Assembly (NCBI GenBank): GCA_035653295.1
Contig: DASRCB010000098.1
Coordinates: 1-24,649, forward strand
DNA from: DASRCB01 sp035653295
Lineage (GTDB): Bacteria; Acidobacteriota; Terriglobia; Bryobacterales; Bryobacteraceae
Direction of reading: 5' to 3'
Length of the DNA stretch: 24,649 nt
Shown here: piece by piece, positions 1 to 7,736 of the stretch
Position numbering within the stretch: the stretch's first letter is position 1
Layout of the letters: the number at the start of each line of letters is the position of its first letter
Made by a program: the position numbers and the translations under genes
The notes under the pieces: generated by a model
What the model was told of the DNA's origin: nothing
Seen by the model: only the letters and a program-made list of their open reading frames with translations
Database searches by the model: none

Positions 1-268
1 GGTCGGCCACCGGCCTGAAAAACAAACGTGCGATGGACACGTTCTCCGTGTTGACACGCTGTGTCCAGTCCTGATGGACAAAGTTGGCGCCGAGCGACGG
101 CAGGTACGCCGCGATCACCACCGCCGCGATGCCCACGCTCCACGCCGCCCCCAGCCCGCCGCAGCGCCTGGCCGTGTCGCCCCGGGACGCGCCGCGCCCG
201 CGCGCCAGCACGTAGAGCAGGAAGGCCGCGTTGAACGCCAACAGCGGCTTCCACGACCAGAAATTCAT
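1..268 (-). CDS. N-terminus of a predicted polytopic membrane protein, possibly GT-C glycosyltransferase (partial)
   Basis: An open frame runs leftwards from an ATG at 268 and leaves the window without a stop, giving 89 residues. The protein begins MNFWSWKPLLAFNAAFLLYV, a first membrane segment (about residues 5-20). A basic loop follows, then a second hydrophobic segment (about 44-57, GIAAVVIAAYLPSL), then NFVHQDW and, near the edge, LFFRPVAD. A short segment ending in an acidic residue followed by W after the first long hydrophobic stretch, with a later FRP motif, is common in bacterial GT-C type mannosyl/arabinosyl-transferase-like membrane proteins. The family call is therefore an inference from a short N-terminus. 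The start lies only 22 bp from the divergent pyrophosphatase start. An unrelated membrane protein remains possible. Confidence 0.6.
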   Translation of the reverse strand, partial: MNFWSWKPLLAFNAAFLLYVLARGRGASRGDTARRCGGLGAAWSVGIAAVVIAAYLPSLGANFVHQDWTQRVNTENVSIARLFFRPVAD

Positions 269-271
269 AAT
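266..271 (+). promoter_or_regulatory. Possible -10 hexamer for ppa
   Basis: CATAAT matches the TATAAT consensus at five of six positions and lies 19 bp before the GTG start of ppa. It overlaps the start codon of the divergent gene. No convincing -35 element is seen at 16-18 bp, so the call is weak. Confidence 0.25.
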
Positions 272-290
272 CGAATGCTAGCCTGATTGA

Positions 291-839
291 GTGAGCCTGT
301 ACGACCTCGATCCCGGCCCGAACTGTCCCGAACTGGTGCGCATGATCGTCGAGATCCCCAAGAACTCGGCGAACAAGTACGAGTACGACGGCAAGCTGGG
401 AGTGTTTCGCCTGGACCGCGCGCTCTACTCGCCCATGCACTATCCCGGCGATTACGGCTTTATCCCCGGCACGCTCGCCGAGGATGGCGACCCGCTGGAC
501 GTGCTCGCTCTCACCGACGAGCCAAGCTTCACCGGCTGCCTGATCGAAGTCCGGCCCGTCGGCCTGCTCAACATGGTGGACCAGCACGAGGCCGATCAAA
601 AGGTGATTGCCGTGCCGAATCGGAATCCCCGCTACGAGCAGATCCACACCATGGATCAGATCTTCGCTCACGTCCGGCGTGAGATCGAGCACTTCTTCAC
701 CATCTACAAAGAGCTCGAGGGACGCATCACCAACGTGCAGGGCTGGGGTGGACCGGCGGACGCGCGCAAGGCCATCCACGACAGCGTCAATCGCTATACC
801 GAAAAAAAGAACGCTCCCGAGCCGGCGCCCGCCGCCTGA
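291..839 (+). CDS. ppa: Inorganic pyrophosphatase, family I
   Basis: This 182-residue protein is a soluble Mg-dependent family I pyrophosphatase. It hydrolyses PPi to two phosphates and so pulls nucleic-acid and activation reactions forward in the cytoplasm. The signature DGDPLDV is at residues 65-71, giving the metal-binding aspartates D65, D67 and D70. KYEYD (29-33), the D97/D102 pair in DQHEADQK, and FFTIYKELE (135-143) are also present. Residue numbering coincides with the E. coli enzyme at the active-site aspartates, which supports the GTG start at 291 and argues against the internal ATG at 341. No good Shine-Dalgarno sequence precedes the GTG. The C-terminus ends in a short Pro/Ala-rich tail. 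Its stop codon abuts the stop of the convergent HEAT gene with no intervening base. Confidence 0.96.
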   Translation: MSLYDLDPGPNCPELVRMIVEIPKNSANKYEYDGKLGVFRLDRALYSPMHYPGDYGFIPGTLAEDGDPLDVLALTDEPSFTGCLIEVRPVGLLNMVDQHEADQKVIAVPNRNPRYEQIHTMDQIFAHVRREIEHFFTIYKELEGRITNVQGWGGPADARKAIHDSVNRYTEKKNAPEPAPAA

Positions 840-1823
840 CTAGGGCGTTGAACTCGCTGCGGGAGCGAGCGCTTTCTGCATCTCCTGCGTTGCGGATGAT
901 TGCTGCTCCGGCTGCGGCTCAGCGTGCGGCCTCAGCACCATGCGGCTCGCCTCGCCGGTATCCGACTGTTCGCGAGGCTGCGGCGCGGACGTCCGGGAAC
1001 CCTCGGCCATTGCTGGCTCGATGCTGTTCAACCTGATAATCGCCCCCGCGGCCATCAAGCGCATCGCGGAATGGTTATCGCCCAGATACGTTTCCAGCTT
1101 CGGAACCTCTTCACGATGGCCGCACTGGCCGATCGCTTTCGCCACCGCCGCGCGTACCGCCCAGTTGTGGTCGTTCTCCAAAGTCCAGTCCAGCAGCTGG
1201 AACGCGCGCGCGTCGCAATCCTCGGCGAGAAGAGCGGCCGCGGTTGCGCGCCCGCTCGCGCCGTCATCCTTCATGAAACCCTCGGCCGCGGTCACACCAA
1301 TGGAAAACGGGCCCAGCAGCGCGCCGGACGCTTCCTTCACTCCAATCTTCGCCATCTCCTTCGGGTTGCGCATCGTCTTCTTCGCGTCCCGAATATTCTT
1401 CTCGACGAAACTCTCGTGGTTGTGCACCTGGCCGGTAAGGACGTCCTGCAGCTCACCCTTGGAGCGGTAATTGCCCATTTTCCAGAGCGATTGCGCGGCG
1501 GTAAACGCGACCTGCGGGTCCGGATCATCGAGCGCCACCTCCAGATCCCGCGCAGCCTCCGTCGCTTTCATTTGTCCAAGCTGAAGAGCCGCCACCTGGC
1601 GCACCTCGGGGTCTTTGTCGGTATGCAGCGCATTGACCTCGATCCTGACGGCTTCCGGCAGGTTCCCGATTGCGCCCACGCCAATCAGGGCTTGCTTGCG
1701 AACCTCGGGGTTCCCGCTGTTCAGCCCTTCGTGCAGCACGTTCCAGGCCTCCGCCGTCGGCTGAGCCGCGAACAGGGCCGAGGAAAAAAGCAGGTAAAAA
1801 CTTCCCAAAACCAGCGGTTTCAT
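840..1823 (-). CDS. Exported HEAT-repeat protein
   Basis: The 327-residue product begins MKPLVLGSFYLLFSSALFAA, a signal peptide with likely cleavage near residue 20. Helical HEAT-like repeats follow. Three are consecutive at about 26-118 (for example DPEVRQVAALQLGQM and DPQVAFTAAQSLWKM), and further ones lie at about 207-267 (NWAVRAAVAKAIGQCG, HSAMRLMAAGAIIRL). Between them, about 125-190 is a non-repeat insert with a glycine-rich hydrophobic stretch (GALLGPFSIGVTAAEGF). The last 55 residues are Ser/Pro/Gln-rich and probably disordered. The start at 1823 is chosen because GGGAG lies 5 nt upstream and the signal peptide begins there; an in-frame ATG at 1835 would add MGER. HEAT repeats usually mediate protein contacts; no enzymatic motif is visible, so the partner and role are unknown. 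Confidence 0.85.
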   Translation of the reverse strand: MKPLVLGSFYLLFSSALFAAQPTAEAWNVLHEGLNSGNPEVRKQALIGVGAIGNLPEAVRIEVNALHTDKDPEVRQVAALQLGQMKATEAARDLEVALDDPDPQVAFTAAQSLWKMGNYRSKGELQDVLTGQVHNHESFVEKNIRDAKKTMRNPKEMAKIGVKEASGALLGPFSIGVTAAEGFMKDDGASGRATAAALLAEDCDARAFQLLDWTLENDHNWAVRAAVAKAIGQCGHREEVPKLETYLGDNHSAMRLMAAGAIIRLNSIEPAMAEGSRTSAPQPREQSDTGEASRMVLRPHAEPQPEQQSSATQEMQKALAPAASSTP

Positions 1824-1896
1824 GCGCTCTCCCATCGCCGGTTTAGCTTTAGGGCAATTCCGATTCCAGGCGGAGGTGATGGTACAGTCCCCAGTT

Positions 1897-2694
1897 ATGG
1901 GCCGGCTTGACAAGAAAGTGGCGCTGATTACAGGCGGGAGTTCGGGAATCGGGCGCGCCGCCGTGCTCGCGTTCATCCGTGAAGGGGCGCGCGTGGTGTT
2001 CGCCGCCCGGGGAAAGGAGCGCGGTGAGGAAACGTTGCGGGAGGCGGAGAGCGCCGGCGGCGAGGCCATGTTCATCAGCGTCGACGTCTCTCAAAGCGAG
2101 CAGGTCCGCCAACTCGTTGCGGCCGGGGTCGACCGCTTCGGCCGCCTGGACTGCGCCTTCAACAACGCGGCGTCCGCCACCGGCGCCTTTCACCTGACCG
2201 CCGACTTCACCGAGGAACAGTTCGATAAATCGATGGCGCTCGATCTGAAAAGCGTGTGGCTCTGCATGAAGCAGGAGATCGGGCAGATGCTCTCGCAGGA
2301 ACCACCCGGCGGAGCAATCGTCAATACGTCGTCCGTTAACGGGCTGGGAGGCTCGCCCGGCGGCTCGCTCTATTCAGCCGCGAAGGCGGGAATCCTGGCG
2401 CTGACCAAATCCGCCGCCCGCGAGTATGCGCCAAGGGGCATCCGCATCAACGCCCTCGTGCCTGGCGGCTTTCGCACGCCCATGCTCGAATCGGTGTTCG
2501 AGCGAGCATCCGCTGGCGACGCCGCTAAGCGCGCGGCGATTGAGCGGCAATACGCGGACTTTACCGCCGTGGGGCGCATCGGCAATGCTGAAGAAGCGGC
2601 CGAAGCGGTGGTGTGGCTCTGCTCCCATGCGGCGTCGTACGTGATCGGTCACTCGCTGATCGTGGACGGCGGAATGAGCGCCCCATTCCGATGA
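1897..2694 (+). CDS. Short-chain dehydrogenase/reductase (SDR), classical type
   Basis: A 265-residue classical SDR, a cytoplasmic NAD(P)-dependent oxidoreductase of undetermined substrate. Visible motifs are the cofactor glycine motif TGGSSGIG (12-19), FNNAA (88-92), catalytic S146, Y159 and K163 in the SS...YSAAK stretch, and the C-terminal IVDGGM typical of the family. Length matches the usual 250-270. The start at 1897 (MGRLDKKVALITGG) follows family alignment. An alternative ATG at 1879 would add six residues and has GGAGG only 2 nt upstream. A TACAGT hexamer (1883-1888) sits 8 nt before 1897, which would fit a near-leaderless transcript. The downstream acetyltransferase starts inside its stop codon (ATGA), so the two are very probably co-translated. 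Confidence 0.93.
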   Translation: MGRLDKKVALITGGSSGIGRAAVLAFIREGARVVFAARGKERGEETLREAESAGGEAMFISVDVSQSEQVRQLVAAGVDRFGRLDCAFNNAASATGAFHLTADFTEEQFDKSMALDLKSVWLCMKQEIGQMLSQEPPGGAIVNTSSVNGLGGSPGGSLYSAAKAGILALTKSAAREYAPRGIRINALVPGGFRTPMLESVFERASAGDAAKRAAIERQYADFTAVGRIGNAEEAAEAVVWLCSHAASYVIGHSLIVDGGMSAPFR

Positions 2695-3146
2695 TGAGCA
2701 CCGATATCCTCATTCGCGGGATAGAACCAGGCGATGCCGCCGCCGCGGCGCGGCTTTGCGGCGAACTTGGCTATCCCCTGGAGGCCGCGGAAGCGCGCGA
2801 GCGGATCGACATCCTGACGGGTTCCCGGCATTCCGCTGTCCATGTTGCCTGCGTCTCAGGAGAAGTTGTCGGCTGGATCGATGTGGCGTTGGACTGCAGC
2901 CTTGCTGCCGGCCGCTATGCAGAGATTCGGGGTTTGCTCGTTTCCAGCGAACATCGAAGCCACGGCATCGGCCGCATGCTGATCCGTCATGTGGAAGCGT
3001 GGGCAGCAGCGCAGGGCGCCGCGAGCATGTTGGTGCGCTCCCGAGTATCGCGCGAACGCGCCCACCGCTTCTATCTGCGCGAAGGCTACTCTATGGTGAA
3101 AACATCGGCGGTGTTCGCGAAGCAATTAGCGCAGCCGTCTCCATGA
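2691..3146 (+). CDS. GNAT-family N-acetyltransferase
   Basis: A 151-residue GCN5-related acetyltransferase that would transfer an acetyl group from acetyl-CoA to an unknown amine. The acetyl-CoA pyrophosphate-binding loop is RSHGIG (89-94), preceded by the strand EIRGLLV. The C-terminal AHRFYLREGY is the usual motif B region. The start ATG at 2691 overlaps the upstream TGA as ATGA, indicating translational coupling with the SDR; a second ATG follows at 2694. Its last 21 bp overlap the end of the convergent membrane-protein gene. GNAT proteins of this length act on antibiotics, polyamines, protein N-termini or small metabolites, and nothing here selects among these. Confidence 0.93.
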   Translation: MMSTDILIRGIEPGDAAAAARLCGELGYPLEAAEARERIDILTGSRHSAVHVACVSGEVVGWIDVALDCSLAAGRYAEIRGLLVSSEHRSHGIGRMLIRHVEAWAAAQGAASMLVRSRVSRERAHRFYLREGYSMVKTSAVFAKQLAQPSP

Positions 3147-5069
3147 AAGTCCAGCCGTCAGCACAACGATCAGTGAGGTGATGCTGACCCACGCGCCGGC
3201 GCGCGATTCCAGCGTGGGCGTGTACGCGAATCGTATGCGGTGAGCTCCGGGAGGCGTGCGCACGCGCATGAAGCACATCACATCGCGCAGAACCGGCGTG
3301 GACCGGCCATCCACCCACGCGCGCCACCCCGGATCCCAGCTCTCCTGAACCAGCACTGAGTCCCCGGGCCCGGTAGTCGCGGCCACGCGAATTTCATCAA
3401 CCGCGGGCCGCTCGTACGTGATCGGCGCGGGCGATGCCTCCAGCGTATCGGCGTAGGCATGGAGCGCCGGACCGTCCTCATTGCTCCAGGGAATCGGCGC
3501 CAGTGCGGCCATGCGGGCTTCACTTACGACGCGCGCCAGACCGGCCCGACGCGGAACACGGTAGATCGTATCGCCGTCGCGATCCGCGATCACCGCCAGC
3601 ACGCCGGCGAACTTCCGCGGCTGCTGCACGCTGTGGTACACCTCCTGTGAACCGGGGCCGTTCACGATCAGCACATCCGCACCGAGCGATTCCAGCCAGC
3701 ACACGTCGCGCTGCGCATCCGTCCCGACGAGGATCTGATAACGCGCCAGCGCGGGCATGAGATCCTGCATCCCCTGATCGGACGCGCCGCTCACCTGCGG
3801 CAAATCGCGCCAGACGTCATACCAGAAGCTCTCGGACCCGCTGACAAACACGCGCGAGCCGGGGAAGTCGCGAGCCATCCATTCCTGCGTGCGGTACTCG
3901 ATGCGCTGACGCCAGTTCGGGTCTTCGTGGAACACCGACCAGGGTCGCGACAGATAACGGATCGAGAACGCGAATCCGATGGCGACCAACACGATTGCAG
4001 CCCGGCGATTCAGCCGCCGCAGGCATTCCACGATGCCCAGAATCAGCACCATATCCAGTTCGGGCACAAAGCGCATGGGCTCGCCCCAGACTCGGAAGTG
4101 CAACCAGAACTGGCCGGCAACTTCGACCACGAACGCGAGAGCGCACCCGGCGACGAATATCGTCCAGCCCCGCGCTTTCATACGCCGAGCCGCCCACCAC
4201 GAGCCTGCCGCGAATCCAAGGGCCAGCGCCGCGCCCACTACTTTCGACCATCCGTTGCCAGGCACAGCGACGAGGATGAGATTGCGCACAGTGATCCGCA
4301 CGAAGGACGGCGTCAGCCACCAGGAGCAAAGCCCGGCGGTAAGCCCGACGATGGCCGTTGCGCGAACCAGGACCGCACGCGACTGCTCCTCGACATAAGC
4401 GCTCCACACCGCAATGGGGAAGAAGATGCCGAGCGCCAGCGCGCCGTACAGGTTATTGGAAACGACGAGCGCGGAACAGACCGCCGCGGCGGCGACAGTC
4501 CATGTGCGCGCGCCGCGGAACGCAAGAAAGGCGAAGCCGATACTCCAGGGAATGAAAGCCAGCGCATTGGTGTGCGGTCCCTCGCCCCACTTCACCAGTA
4601 CGTTCAGGCGCTCGGGCATCCATAGCTCCGAGTCGGCTCGATACGCCTTGAGGAACGCGAACTCCGGCGACAGCAGCGCTTCGGCGCACGCCGCGACCCA
4701 CGCCCACCCGCGCGAGCCGGACCCCACACGCACCAGGAAGTACACGCCGGCCACACCCAGGCAGTAAACGGCGGCGCAGTAGACGTGATATCCGCGCGCG
4801 GGAGCGACGTGCAGCATCAGAGCCGCGACCGCCGCGCCGTAGTTTGTACCCGGCGGATAGACGTAATCGAAGCGCGTCCCGCAGTACCACAGCGCATCCC
4901 ACGCTGGATGCGGCCAGTGATCGAGGATATAGCGCGCCTGGGCGATAAACGAGCCTTCAATGGACATCCAGTCGTTCAGGTAATTGGTGTAGAACAGCGG
5001 CAGGATCAGAAGCGCCGTGAGCAGGAACAGAGCGGCCGCATCCAGCGCGGTCCAGCGTGACTTCGACAA
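3126..5069 (-). CDS. Large polytopic membrane protein, YfhO/PTPS-related type
   Basis: A 647-residue protein with roughly ten hydrophobic segments in residues 9-390, followed by a soluble C-terminal half and one last membrane segment (about 625-642). The first loop after membrane segment 1 (AQARYILDHWPHPAWDALWY, then FDYVYPPGTNYGAA) and the later GEGPHTNAL resemble bacterial membrane proteins of the 6-pyruvoyl-tetrahydropterin-synthase-related group. The C-terminal stretch VLVQESWDPGWRAWVDG and GAHRIRFAY resembles the end of YfhO-like proteins, which are linked to polymer or glycolipid modification. A GT-C-like sugar transfer role is plausible but unproven. The only start available after the upstream in-frame stop is TTG at 5069; no clear ribosome site precedes it. 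The 3' end overlaps the convergent GNAT gene by 21 bp. Confidence 0.82.
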   Translation of the reverse strand: MSKSRWTALDAAALFLLTALLILPLFYTNYLNDWMSIEGSFIAQARYILDHWPHPAWDALWYCGTRFDYVYPPGTNYGAAVAALMLHVAPARGYHVYCAAVYCLGVAGVYFLVRVGSGSRGWAWVAACAEALLSPEFAFLKAYRADSELWMPERLNVLVKWGEGPHTNALAFIPWSIGFAFLAFRGARTWTVAAAAVCSALVVSNNLYGALALGIFFPIAVWSAYVEEQSRAVLVRATAIVGLTAGLCSWWLTPSFVRITVRNLILVAVPGNGWSKVVGAALALGFAAGSWWAARRMKARGWTIFVAGCALAFVVEVAGQFWLHFRVWGEPMRFVPELDMVLILGIVECLRRLNRRAAIVLVAIGFAFSIRYLSRPWSVFHEDPNWRQRIEYRTQEWMARDFPGSRVFVSGSESFWYDVWRDLPQVSGASDQGMQDLMPALARYQILVGTDAQRDVCWLESLGADVLIVNGPGSQEVYHSVQQPRKFAGVLAVIADRDGDTIYRVPRRAGLARVVSEARMAALAPIPWSNEDGPALHAYADTLEASPAPITYERPAVDEIRVAATTGPGDSVLVQESWDPGWRAWVDGRSTPVLRDVMCFMRVRTPPGAHRIRFAYTPTLESRAGAWVSITSLIVVLTAGLSWRRLR

Positions 5070-5153
5070 GCGATGAGTTTAGCAATGCCGCCGTTTCAGC
5101 GCCTGCTACTCTGAGAGCTTCGGACCGAATCGAAACGCGAGGGAGAGCGCGCT

Positions 5154-6173
5154 GTGCAGGTAGTGGCTGGAGTGGATCTGGGCGGAACCGCCATTAATTA
5201 CACGCTGGTAACCGGGCAGGAGCATTTCCTCATCGACACCCTGTTCGAGCATCCCGCCCGTTCGACCGAAGGGCCCGACATCTGCCTGGGCCAGATCGAG
5301 GAAGGGCTGCGCGCCGCGGTAGACAAGGCCGGTGTTCGACTCGCCGATGTCGCTGTTGTGGGGCTCGACACGCCCGGTCCGGCCAGCGCCACCGGAGTCC
5401 TGAGCGCGCGCGGATCGACGAATTTCGTGCATCCAAACTGGGCCGGCTGCGACATTCGCGAGGGCCTGTCCCGGCGTCTGGGAAAGCCCGTCACGTATCT
5501 CAACGACGGCAATGCCGGCGCCCTGTGGGGTCATTTTTCGATTTTCGGGGCCAGTATGACAGCGACCTCCGTTTCGGCCATCATCGGCACCGGCCTCGGC
5601 GGCGGTGTCATCATGAACGGCGTCGTGGTGAAGGGCCGGAAGGGATTCGGCGGCGAGCTGGGCCACGTGCTGATTCCGTGGCAGAGCATCCCAGGGATCG
5701 AGGGCATTGTTCCGCAGTGCAACTGCGGCCGCATCGGCGATCTCGAAGCGCTGTGTTCGCTGACGGCCATCGGGCAGACGCTGCTGCCGTATTTCCTCGC
5801 GCGCTATCCGGATCACGAGCTGAACAAGCTTGGCGATATTAGGAAGGCCGCGAAGCTCGTGCGCGGCATGGCCGAGGACGGAGATCCGATGTCGGTGGAG
5901 ATCTTCCGCGTGCAGGCGCACGCCATGGGCCTGTTCTTCGATGAGATGATCAACACCTTCGATCCGGACGCGCTCATCGTTGGAGGCGGTGCGCTGGAGA
6001 CGAAGGAACATTTTCAGCGCTGGTTCATCGACCAGATTCGCGCCGGCATGCCGCCGCAGCGCGAGGAGCAGGCGGACATCCCAATCTACGTGATGCCCAA
6101 CGGCGATACCGCGGGCGCGCGTGGGGCGGCTATCGAAGCCCTCAAGTACGCGCGCCAACACGGCATCGTATGA
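5154..6173 (+). CDS. ROK-family sugar kinase
   Basis: The 339-residue protein has no N-terminal helix-turn-helix, so it is a kinase rather than a NagC/XylR-type repressor. It would phosphorylate a hexose with ATP in the cytoplasm; glucose is the commonest substrate, but specificity cannot be read here. Motifs are DLGGT (8-12, phosphate loop), LNDGNAGALWG (116-126, catalytic D118), GTGLGGG (145-151), and GGELGH (166-171) with E168 and H171. The ROK zinc motif CxCGxxGCxE appears as CNCGRIGDLE (189-198): C189 and C191 are kept but the third cysteine is D196. A long loop (about 172-186) and an insert around 216-240 make it longer than typical ROK kinases (about 300). GTG start with GGGAGA 7 nt upstream. 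Confidence 0.9.
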   Translation: MQVVAGVDLGGTAINYTLVTGQEHFLIDTLFEHPARSTEGPDICLGQIEEGLRAAVDKAGVRLADVAVVGLDTPGPASATGVLSARGSTNFVHPNWAGCDIREGLSRRLGKPVTYLNDGNAGALWGHFSIFGASMTATSVSAIIGTGLGGGVIMNGVVVKGRKGFGGELGHVLIPWQSIPGIEGIVPQCNCGRIGDLEALCSLTAIGQTLLPYFLARYPDHELNKLGDIRKAAKLVRGMAEDGDPMSVEIFRVQAHAMGLFFDEMINTFDPDALIVGGGALETKEHFQRWFIDQIRAGMPPQREEQADIPIYVMPNGDTAGARGAAIEALKYARQHGIV

Positions 6174-6179
6174 CGGCGG

Positions 6180-7613
6180 TCAGCGCCTGCCGGTCCCTGC
6201 CAGGATGCTGAGGCGCCCGACGGCGTCTTTCAGAGATGCCGATTGTGAATTGAGCTCTTCGGCTGCCGCAGCGGCTTCCTCGGCCGACGCGGCCGTGCTC
6301 TGGGTTACCTGCTCCATGCGGCTTATAGCTTTCGCCACCTGCTCGATTCCCGTGGCCTGTTCCTGGCTGCTCTGATTTACTCCGTCCACCAGCGCTCTTA
6401 CTTTCTGCGACAACTCGGCAACCGCGCTGATACCCGACGCGACATCGTCCACGCGGAGTTTGCCCTCATTGGAGTTCCGGATGGATTCGTCGATGAGTGC
6501 CGCGGTATCCTTCGCCGCCTGCGCGCAGCGCTGCGCCAGATTCCGCACCTCGTCGGCGACCACCGCAAAGCCGAGTCCGGCTTCGCCAGCGCGGGCGGCC
6601 TCCACCGCGGCGTTCAGGGCAAGGATATTGGTCTGGAATGCGATCTCCTCGATGACCTGAATGATCTTCGAAATCTTGCTGCTTCCGGCATGAATGTCGG
6701 ACATGGCCGCGACCATGGACCCGAGGGCCTGATTCGTTTGCTCGAAGCGCTGCTGCGATTCCGCGACCAGTTCCGCCGCCGCCCGCGTGCTCTCGGTATT
6801 CCGCCCTGCCATGGAGTTGATCTCCTCAGTGGACGCCGAGGTCTCCTCGAGTGAGGCGGCCTGATCGGAGGCGCCACGCGCCAGATCCTGGCTGGAGGAT
6901 GAAACCTGCGAGGCTGCGCCTGCGACCTGTTCGGCTCCCTCGGAAAGATCGGAGATGAGCGAGTGCAGCGCCCGATTCATACCGCGCACCAGGAGAAAAA
7001 CGGTGGCTCCGCCGGCGACGAGCGAGAATCCCAGAATGGCCCAGATGGCCCAGGCAACGCCTCTGTGCGTGGCTTGCGCGTCAGTGTCTTCCGTCTTTCC
7101 CAGTTGCCGGTTGAACTCCACTTCCGCCCGCACCGCATCTCTGGCAGCCTGGAACACGGCACGGCCGGCATCGTACCTTTGGAAGGCTTCGGCATTGCGC
7201 CCGGCGCGGCTGATCGGACGAACCTCGTCCCACAGCTGGTAATAGCGATCGAGCGCCGGCTGAATGCGTGCGATGATTTCGTGCTCGCGGGCATCAACGA
7301 CGCTTCCTCCCACATCCGCGAGGTTTGTCTGGATCGCGTGCCTGAGACCATCGATCTCCGTTTCCATCGAGGCCCTCTGCGCGGCGTCAGTAGAGGAGAT
7401 GTAGCGGAGAACGTCGCCCCGCATTTCGAGCAGCGCGGCTTCCACGCGAGTGCTGTTGTTCACCCCGTCGAGACCATCGTCGCTGAGCGTGTGCATGCGC
7501 TGGCCAATGCTGTTTAACCCTATGAGGCAGGAGCCGCCCAGCAACGCCATAAATCCCACAAAACCGGCGCTGGTCAGAGCGAATTTCCGGCCGATTCCCA
7601 TCTGCAGTTTCAT
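6180..7613 (-). CDS. Methyl-accepting chemotaxis protein, four-helix-bundle sensor, no HAMP seen
   Basis: A 477-residue transmembrane chemoreceptor. Membrane segment 1 is about 11-33, a helical periplasmic ligand domain of the 4HB type spans about 34-185, membrane segment 2 is about 186-209, and a long cytoplasmic coiled-coil hairpin follows. The highly conserved tip EIAFQTNILALNAAVEAAR (323-341) contacts CheA and CheW. Glu/Gln-rich heptads such as ASLEETSAS are likely methylation sites. After segment 2 the sequence runs almost directly into the signalling helix (RGMNRALHSLISDLSEG); I see no full HAMP domain. There is no C-terminal CheR/CheB-tethering pentapeptide (the end is AGTGRR). The start at 7613 has GAGG 6 nt upstream. 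No che genes are in the window, so this is an orphan receptor. It converges on the ROK gene with a 6-bp gap. Confidence 0.94.
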   Translation of the reverse strand: MKLQMGIGRKFALTSAGFVGFMALLGGSCLIGLNSIGQRMHTLSDDGLDGVNNSTRVEAALLEMRGDVLRYISSTDAAQRASMETEIDGLRHAIQTNLADVGGSVVDAREHEIIARIQPALDRYYQLWDEVRPISRAGRNAEAFQRYDAGRAVFQAARDAVRAEVEFNRQLGKTEDTDAQATHRGVAWAIWAILGFSLVAGGATVFLLVRGMNRALHSLISDLSEGAEQVAGAASQVSSSSQDLARGASDQAASLEETSASTEEINSMAGRNTESTRAAAELVAESQQRFEQTNQALGSMVAAMSDIHAGSSKISKIIQVIEEIAFQTNILALNAAVEAARAGEAGLGFAVVADEVRNLAQRCAQAAKDTAALIDESIRNSNEGKLRVDDVASGISAVAELSQKVRALVDGVNQSSQEQATGIEQVAKAISRMEQVTQSTAASAEEAAAAAEELNSQSASLKDAVGRLSILAGTGRR

Positions 7614-7736
7614 TTTTTCCTCTCTGCGGGAACAGCAGGTCCGCTGTGTTCCCTGCAGTGCTCTTCGGTGATGCGCCGGGATTTTTGAGCGGAAAAGGGC
7701 CCTCAAAGCGGCGCGCCGGCGTCCGATAAGGTTTCC

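Noticed and set aside
900..1910. 336-residue plus-strand frame opposite the HEAT gene
   Set aside because: The HEAT repeats, signal peptide and ribosome site are on the minus strand. This frame is Arg/His-rich with no recognisable feature.
5106..6161. Long open frame antisense to the ROK kinase
   Set aside because: It mirrors almost the whole kinase gene, whose motifs are intact. Its own product has no domain or signal and looks like a GC-rich shadow.
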